NCBI GenBank assembly: GCA_031539425.1
Contig: JAVKLI010000102.1
Coordinates: 1-8,969, forward strand
From: UBA4416 sp031539425
GTDB lineage: Bacteria > Bacteroidota > Bacteroidia > B-17B0 > Aurantibacillaceae
Direction of reading: 5' to 3'
Length of the DNA: 8,969 nt
The position numbers and the translations under genes were made by a program. The notes below the pieces were generated by a model. The model did no database searches, had not been told where the DNA came from, and saw only the letters and a program-made list of their open reading frames with translations. This document shows, piece after piece, positions 5,371 through 8,969 of the stretch. Position 1 is the stretch's first letter. Each line of letters begins with the position of its first letter.

Positions 5371-7560
5371 ATGTACACAAAACGCACTTTAGCCTTACAG
5401 GAAGTATTAAAAAGAACGCCCATTTTAGCAAGCACGCCTAAAACTCAAGTTTCTGAGTACTTTGCTACTAATGTTTTTAGCATTGAGTCTATGAGATCTA
5501 ATTTAACAGAAGATGTGTTTAATAGCCTCCAGCACTCTATTTACAACAACACCGTGGTAGATAGAAAAATTGCCGATCAAGTGGCTACCTGCATGAAAGT
5601 ATGGGCACAAAAAAAGAACGTAACCCATTATACACATTGGTTTCAACCCCTATCAGGTGCTACTGCCGAAAAACATGATGGTTTTTTTGAAAACTTAGAA
5701 AATGGAAAAGCTATTGAACGCTTTAGTGGTAGTGCCTTAGTGCAGCAAGAGCCAGATGCGTCATCATTTCCTAATGGCGGTATACGTAATACTTTTGAAG
5801 CTAGAGGTTACACGGCTTGGGACCCTTCATCTCCAGCATTTATATGGGGTAACACGCTTTGTATTCCTACTATTTTTATTTCATACACAGGAGAATCATT
5901 AGATTTTAAAACACCCTTAATAAAATCGTTACAAGCCCTTGATAAAGCAGCTACTGACGTGTGCATTTATTTTGATAAAAATATTAATAAGGTAATAGCT
6001 ACCTTGGGCTGGGAGCAAGAATATTTTTTAATTGATGCTGCCCTATACAATGTACGCTTTGATATTCAACAAACGGGTCGTACCTTGTTTGGACACGCAT
6101 CTGCTAAAGGGCAACAGTTAGAAGACCACTATTTTGGGTCAATACCAGAACGCGCCTTAAATTTTATGAAAGAATTTGAGTATGAAGCACATTTACTAGG
6201 TATACCAGTTCGCACACGCCACAACGAAGTAGCCCCAGCTCAGTTTGAATGTGCGCCTATGTTTGAAGAAGCCAACTTAGCGGTAGATCATAATATATTA
6301 TTAATGGAAGTAATGGAAAAAGTTGCGGCTAAACATCATCTTCGCGTTTTATTTCACGAAAAACCCTATGCAGGGGTTAATGGAAGCGGTAAACACAACA
6401 ACTGGAGCATGGCTACTAACACTGGCAAAAACTTACTTTCTCCAGGTAAAACTCCAAAAACAAACTTACAATTTTTAACCTTTTTTGTAAACACCATTAA
6501 AGCCGTTTATAATCATGCTGATTTATTAAGAGCCTCTATTACTTCTGCTAATAATGACCATAGATTAGGCGCAAATGAGGCACCACCGGCTATTATGTCT
6601 GTATTTTTAGGACAACAACTTAATAAAATACTCGATGATGTTGAAAAAGCAGTGCATGCAGGTAAAATGAGCCCCGAAGAAAAAACCAACTTAAAACTAA
6701 ACATTGCCCGAATACCCGAAATATTATTTGATAATACAGACAGAAATCGCACATCGCCATTTGCATTTACAGGGTCTAAATTTGAATTTAGAGCCGTAGG
6801 ATCAAGCGCTAATTGCGGCGGACCAATGACAGTATTAAACAGTATAGTAGCAGAACAGTTAATAGATTTTAAAAAACAAGTAGATGACCTGTTAGATAAA
6901 GGAGGAGAAAAGGATGAAGCAATTTTTCAAATTTTAAAAAAATGTATTACCGAAAGTAAGGCTATTCGTTTTGAAGGCAATGGTTATGGCGATGAATGGA
7001 AAAAAGAAGCTAAAAAAATTGGACTAAACAACCATACAACAACACCTGTTGCCCTTGACGCCATGGTTAAAAAATCATCATTTAATGTATTTGAAACCTT
7101 AGGTGTATTAAGCCACCGAGAGCTTGAAGCGCGATACGAAATTAATTTAGAAACGTATACTAAAAAAATTCAAATAGAATCTCGCATTATGGCTGATATG
7201 GTAAATAATCAAATTATTCCTACAGCTTTAAAATATCAACTTAGTTTAATTAATAATGTAAGTGGATTAAAAAACGTTTTATCAGCTTCAGAATTTAACA
7301 AACAAGCCAAAACACAGCTAAATTTAATAAAAGAAATTAGCGAATATATTGAAGTGATTAAAACAAGCAGCACCAACATGACCCTTGAACGAAAAAATGC
7401 TAATGAATTAAAAACAGCTAAAGAGCAAGCGCATGCTTATTGTAATAAAGTAAAACTATACTTTGAACCTATAAGATATAATGTGGATAAGTTAGAAAGT
7501 ATTGTAGATGACGTATTATGGCCATTACCTAAGTATAGAGAAATGATGAATTTGAGATAA
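5371..7560 (+). CDS. glnN: Glutamine synthetase type III (GSIII)
   Basis: A 729-residue glutamine synthetase of the large type III class, well known in Bacteroides and other Bacteroidota. It makes glutamine from glutamate, ammonium and ATP, and is cytoplasmic and oligomeric. The N-terminal segment FATNVFSIESMR (31-42) is typical of the class. Active-site signatures are GWEQEYFLID (213-222), HNEVAPAQFECAPMFEE (284-300), KPYAGVNGSGKHNNWSM (331-347), ITSANNDHRLGANEAPP (390-406) and FAFTGSKFEFRAVGSSAN (464-481). The helical C-terminal extension (about 490-729) is the usual type III tail. The start at MYTKRTLALQEVL fits the family. It lies 109 bases after ung, so it probably has its own promoter, and a strong terminator follows. 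The symbol glnN is used for this class; some annotations call it glnA. Confidence 0.95.
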   Translation: MYTKRTLALQEVLKRTPILASTPKTQVSEYFATNVFSIESMRSNLTEDVFNSLQHSIYNNTVVDRKIADQVATCMKVWAQKKNVTHYTHWFQPLSGATAEKHDGFFENLENGKAIERFSGSALVQQEPDASSFPNGGIRNTFEARGYTAWDPSSPAFIWGNTLCIPTIFISYTGESLDFKTPLIKSLQALDKAATDVCIYFDKNINKVIATLGWEQEYFLIDAALYNVRFDIQQTGRTLFGHASAKGQQLEDHYFGSIPERALNFMKEFEYEAHLLGIPVRTRHNEVAPAQFECAPMFEEANLAVDHNILLMEVMEKVAAKHHLRVLFHEKPYAGVNGSGKHNNWSMATNTGKNLLSPGKTPKTNLQFLTFFVNTIKAVYNHADLLRASITSANNDHRLGANEAPPAIMSVFLGQQLNKILDDVEKAVHAGKMSPEEKTNLKLNIARIPEILFDNTDRNRTSPFAFTGSKFEFRAVGSSANCGGPMTVLNSIVAEQLIDFKKQVDDLLDKGGEKDEAIFQILKKCITESKAIRFEGNGYGDEWKKEAKKIGLNNHTTTPVALDAMVKKSSFNVFETLGVLSHRELEARYEINLETYTKKIQIESRIMADMVNNQIIPTALKYQLSLINNVSGLKNVLSASEFNKQAKTQLNLIKEISEYIEVIKTSSTNMTLERKNANELKTAKEQAHAYCNKVKLYFEPIRYNVDKLESIVDDVLWPLPKYREMMNLR

Positions 7561-7570
7561 AATAGGCAAT

Positions 7571-7604
7571 AAAAAAACCACAATTAAATAATTGTGGTTT
7601 TTTT
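7571..7604. terminator. Bidirectional intrinsic terminator between glnN and rpoZ
   Basis: A perfect 15-bp inverted repeat: AAAAAAACCACAATT (7571-7585) and AATTGTGGTTTTTTT (7590-7604) around an AAAT loop. The CCACAATT stem is flanked by seven A on one side and seven T on the other, so it can work in both directions. It lies 10 bases after the glnN stop and 22 bases beyond the end of rpoZ, which converges from the other side. Confidence 0.92.
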
Positions 7605-7626
7605 ATAATTATTAAAAAATAAAAAA

Positions 7627-7950
7627 TTAATTTTCCTTTTCTGAATTACGAAAATATGTTTTATGCTCTAAAAACTCCTGCACTGCTATTAATGTAGGTT
7701 TTGGAAGTCTTTCATAAAACTTAGAAACTTCAATTTGTTCTCTGTTTTCAAATACCTCTTCTAAATTATCTGTATTTGAAGAAAAAGAAGCCAATTTATT
7801 GGTAAGCTCTTCTTTTAACTCTGAATTTATTTGCTGTGCTCTTTTTGATAAAATGGCTACAGATTCGTATATATTGCCTGTTTCAGCATCAAAGTTTCTA
7901 ATATCTCTAGTGATGGTTGATGTTTCTGCGTTTGTTTTTTTGAAGTCCAT
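7627..7950 (-). CDS. rpoZ: DNA-directed RNA polymerase subunit omega
   Basis: A 107-residue protein of the Bacteroidota omega (RpoZ/Rpb6-like) family, which helps fold and hold the beta-prime subunit in RNA polymerase. The conserved omega core is TGNIYESVAILSKRAQQI at residues 24-41, followed by an acidic helical region and a lineage-typical C-terminal half containing FYERLPKPTLIAVQEFL. The start is 6 bases after the bamD stop, a tight coupling seen in many Bacteroidota. In many relatives coaBC follows rpoZ, but here the bidirectional terminator and the converging glutamine synthetase gene come directly after it, so rpoZ ends the transcript. Confidence 0.9.
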   Translation of the reverse strand: MDFKKTNAETSTITRDIRNFDAETGNIYESVAILSKRAQQINSELKEELTNKLASFSSNTDNLEEVFENREQIEVSKFYERLPKPTLIAVQEFLEHKTYFRNSEKEN

Positions 7951-7956
7951 GGTATG

Positions 7957-8745
7957 TTATGTTTTTGAAATTTGAGTTAAACAATCTAAATATATTTTAT
8001 CTGCTTTTTTTCTAAATTTTGAATCAGGGTATAAATCTACAAATTTTAAGTAATTTTCGGTAGATAATTCTAATCTTTCTTTCTTTTTAATTTCATGGCT
8101 TATTAAGGCTAAAGAATAATATGAGTCAATGGTATAAAATAACGCTTCATCAAGGAGATTGGAATTTGGAAAATCTTTAAAAAAATTTTGCAAAGAATTA
8201 ATTGCAGCTTTATAGTCTTCTATTTTGTAAAATAATGTGGCAATATCGTAAGATTTTTGTTCTATTTTCCCTCTTAATTGATCAATTATAACGTTACATG
8301 TATCTATTTTTAAACTTTCAGGATATATATCTAAAAAATCTTGAAACTCGCTTATAGCGCTTTCTGTATCTGTTTGATCAAGCGTTTGCTCTGGAGAATT
8401 TAAATAAAAACAATAAGCGTTTAAAAACAAACTATTTTCGGCGTTATTGCTGTTGGGATGATTGTTATAAAAATTTTTAAAATGGTATTGAGCTAAATTA
8501 TAATCTTCGTTATAATAATGACATAATGCAAATCTGTAATAAACAGTTTCTAATTTTTCTGTTCCTTTAAAAATAGGAATTAACTCTTCATATAAATTTT
8601 GCGCTTTAAAATAATCTTTTTTTATAAAATATTCATTGGCTTTGGTAAATTTTAAATCATAATCGGAGCTTTTTAGTAGTTTGTTATAACCATCACAAGC
8701 TGATAGAAAGACAATGATTATTATAATAAGGCCATAAAATTTCAT
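7957..8745 (-). CDS. bamD: Outer-membrane assembly lipoprotein BamD
   Basis: A 262-residue BamD/YfiO family lipoprotein, part of the Bam complex that inserts beta-barrel proteins in the outer membrane. The signal peptide has a hydrophobic run (LIIIIIVFL, 6-14) and a lipobox LSAC with the lipidated Cys17. The rest is tetratricopeptide-like helical repeats; examples are near residues 32-60, 67-97, 128-145, 165-195 and 205-243, several ending in the YP or FP turn typical of BamD (YPES, FPNS, YPDS). Length is normal for the family. It is cotranscribed with rpoZ. Immediately upstream lie a short AT-rich spacer and then the end of an IS30-type element, so the promoter sits in at most about 95 bases or is supplied from the element. 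Confidence 0.92.
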   Translation of the reverse strand: MKFYGLIIIIIVFLSACDGYNKLLKSSDYDLKFTKANEYFIKKDYFKAQNLYEELIPIFKGTEKLETVYYRFALCHYYNEDYNLAQYHFKNFYNNHPNSNNAENSLFLNAYCFYLNSPEQTLDQTDTESAISEFQDFLDIYPESLKIDTCNVIIDQLRGKIEQKSYDIATLFYKIEDYKAAINSLQNFFKDFPNSNLLDEALFYTIDSYYSLALISHEIKKKERLELSTENYLKFVDLYPDSKFRKKADKIYLDCLTQISKT

Positions 8746-8832
8746 TTATAATTATTTTTTTTTAAATATAATAGGTTGTTTATTATTTGATTATAAAAAT
8801 ACTAGATTTTATGTTAATTATTCTAATTAATT

Positions 8833-8862
8833 TGGCGGATTCAAGTTATAAATGCAACTTTT
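8833..8862. repeat. Candidate terminal inverted repeat of the IS30-type element
   Basis: The sequence from TGGCGGATTC to GCAACTTT overlaps the transposase stop codon and is less AT-rich than the spacer beyond it. In Bacteroidota IS30 elements the end of the transposase often lies within the terminal repeat. The matching left end and any target duplication are outside the window, so the exact boundary is inferred. Confidence 0.35.
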
Positions 8863-8969
8863 CGTCCTTTGTTTTTAATTGTTTGTAAATATACTTCTTT
8901 AGGGGTTAAATATCCAAATCTTTTTCGTGGCCTGTTGTTTAATTTAGCTTCTACTACTTGTATTTGCTC
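8841..8969 (-). mobile_element. IS30-family transposase, 3' end only (runs off the window)
   Basis: The minus strand is open from the window edge to a TGA at 8843-8841, giving the last 42 residues of a protein. NNRPRKRFGYLTPKEV followed by a C-terminal KVAFIT is the characteristic end of IS30-family DDE transposases in Bacteroidota. The catalytic Glu would lie just upstream, outside the window, so intactness cannot be judged. The bases around and just beyond the stop (about 8833-8862) are where the terminal inverted repeat should lie in this family. Confidence 0.85.

Noticed and set aside
6513..6752. 79-codon minus-strand open frame inside the glutamine synthetase gene
   Set aside because: It is antisense to conserved active-site motifs and has no features of its own.

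Overview
The window comes from a low-GC member of the Bacteroidota, probably a flavobacterium-like lineage. The evidence is a type III glutamine synthetase, a RicT with the cysteine-rich N-terminus I associate with this phylum, the bamD-rpoZ gene pair, a TAnnTTTG promoter element, A-rich translation starts without a Shine-Dalgarno sequence, and an IS30-type transposase tail at the right edge. It contains eight complete protein genes and one partial gene. I saw no tRNA, rRNA or CRISPR.

Layout. Positions 1-303 hold no gene I can support; they contain two hairpins and a short repeated motif. ricT (304-1479, minus) diverges from a four-gene plus-strand run: pntAA (1705-2805), pntAB (2824-3138), pntB (3163-4566) and ung (4587-5261), with gaps of only 18 to 24 bases. 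A C-tract-rich 109-base spacer leads to the type III glutamine synthetase gene (5371-7560). A strong, symmetrical terminator hairpin (7571-7604) separates it from the converging minus-strand pair bamD (8745-7957) and rpoZ (7950-7627). The 3' end of an IS30-family transposase (8841-8969, minus) lies about 95 bases upstream of bamD.

How the genes work together. The three pnt genes encode a complete split-subunit proton-translocating NAD(P) transhydrogenase, which uses the proton gradient to make NADPH. ung, a base-excision repair glycosylase, appears to share its transcript. Glutamine synthetase handles ammonium assimilation. bamD (outer-membrane protein assembly) and rpoZ (RNA polymerase omega) are core housekeeping genes. 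RicT is a PSP1-domain iron-sulfur protein whose role in this phylum is poorly defined.

This is mainly a housekeeping window, and I found no convincing new multi-gene system. The parts most worth a second look are the structured segment at the left edge, the IS30 end abutting bamD, and the repeated C-tracts before the glutamine synthetase gene.
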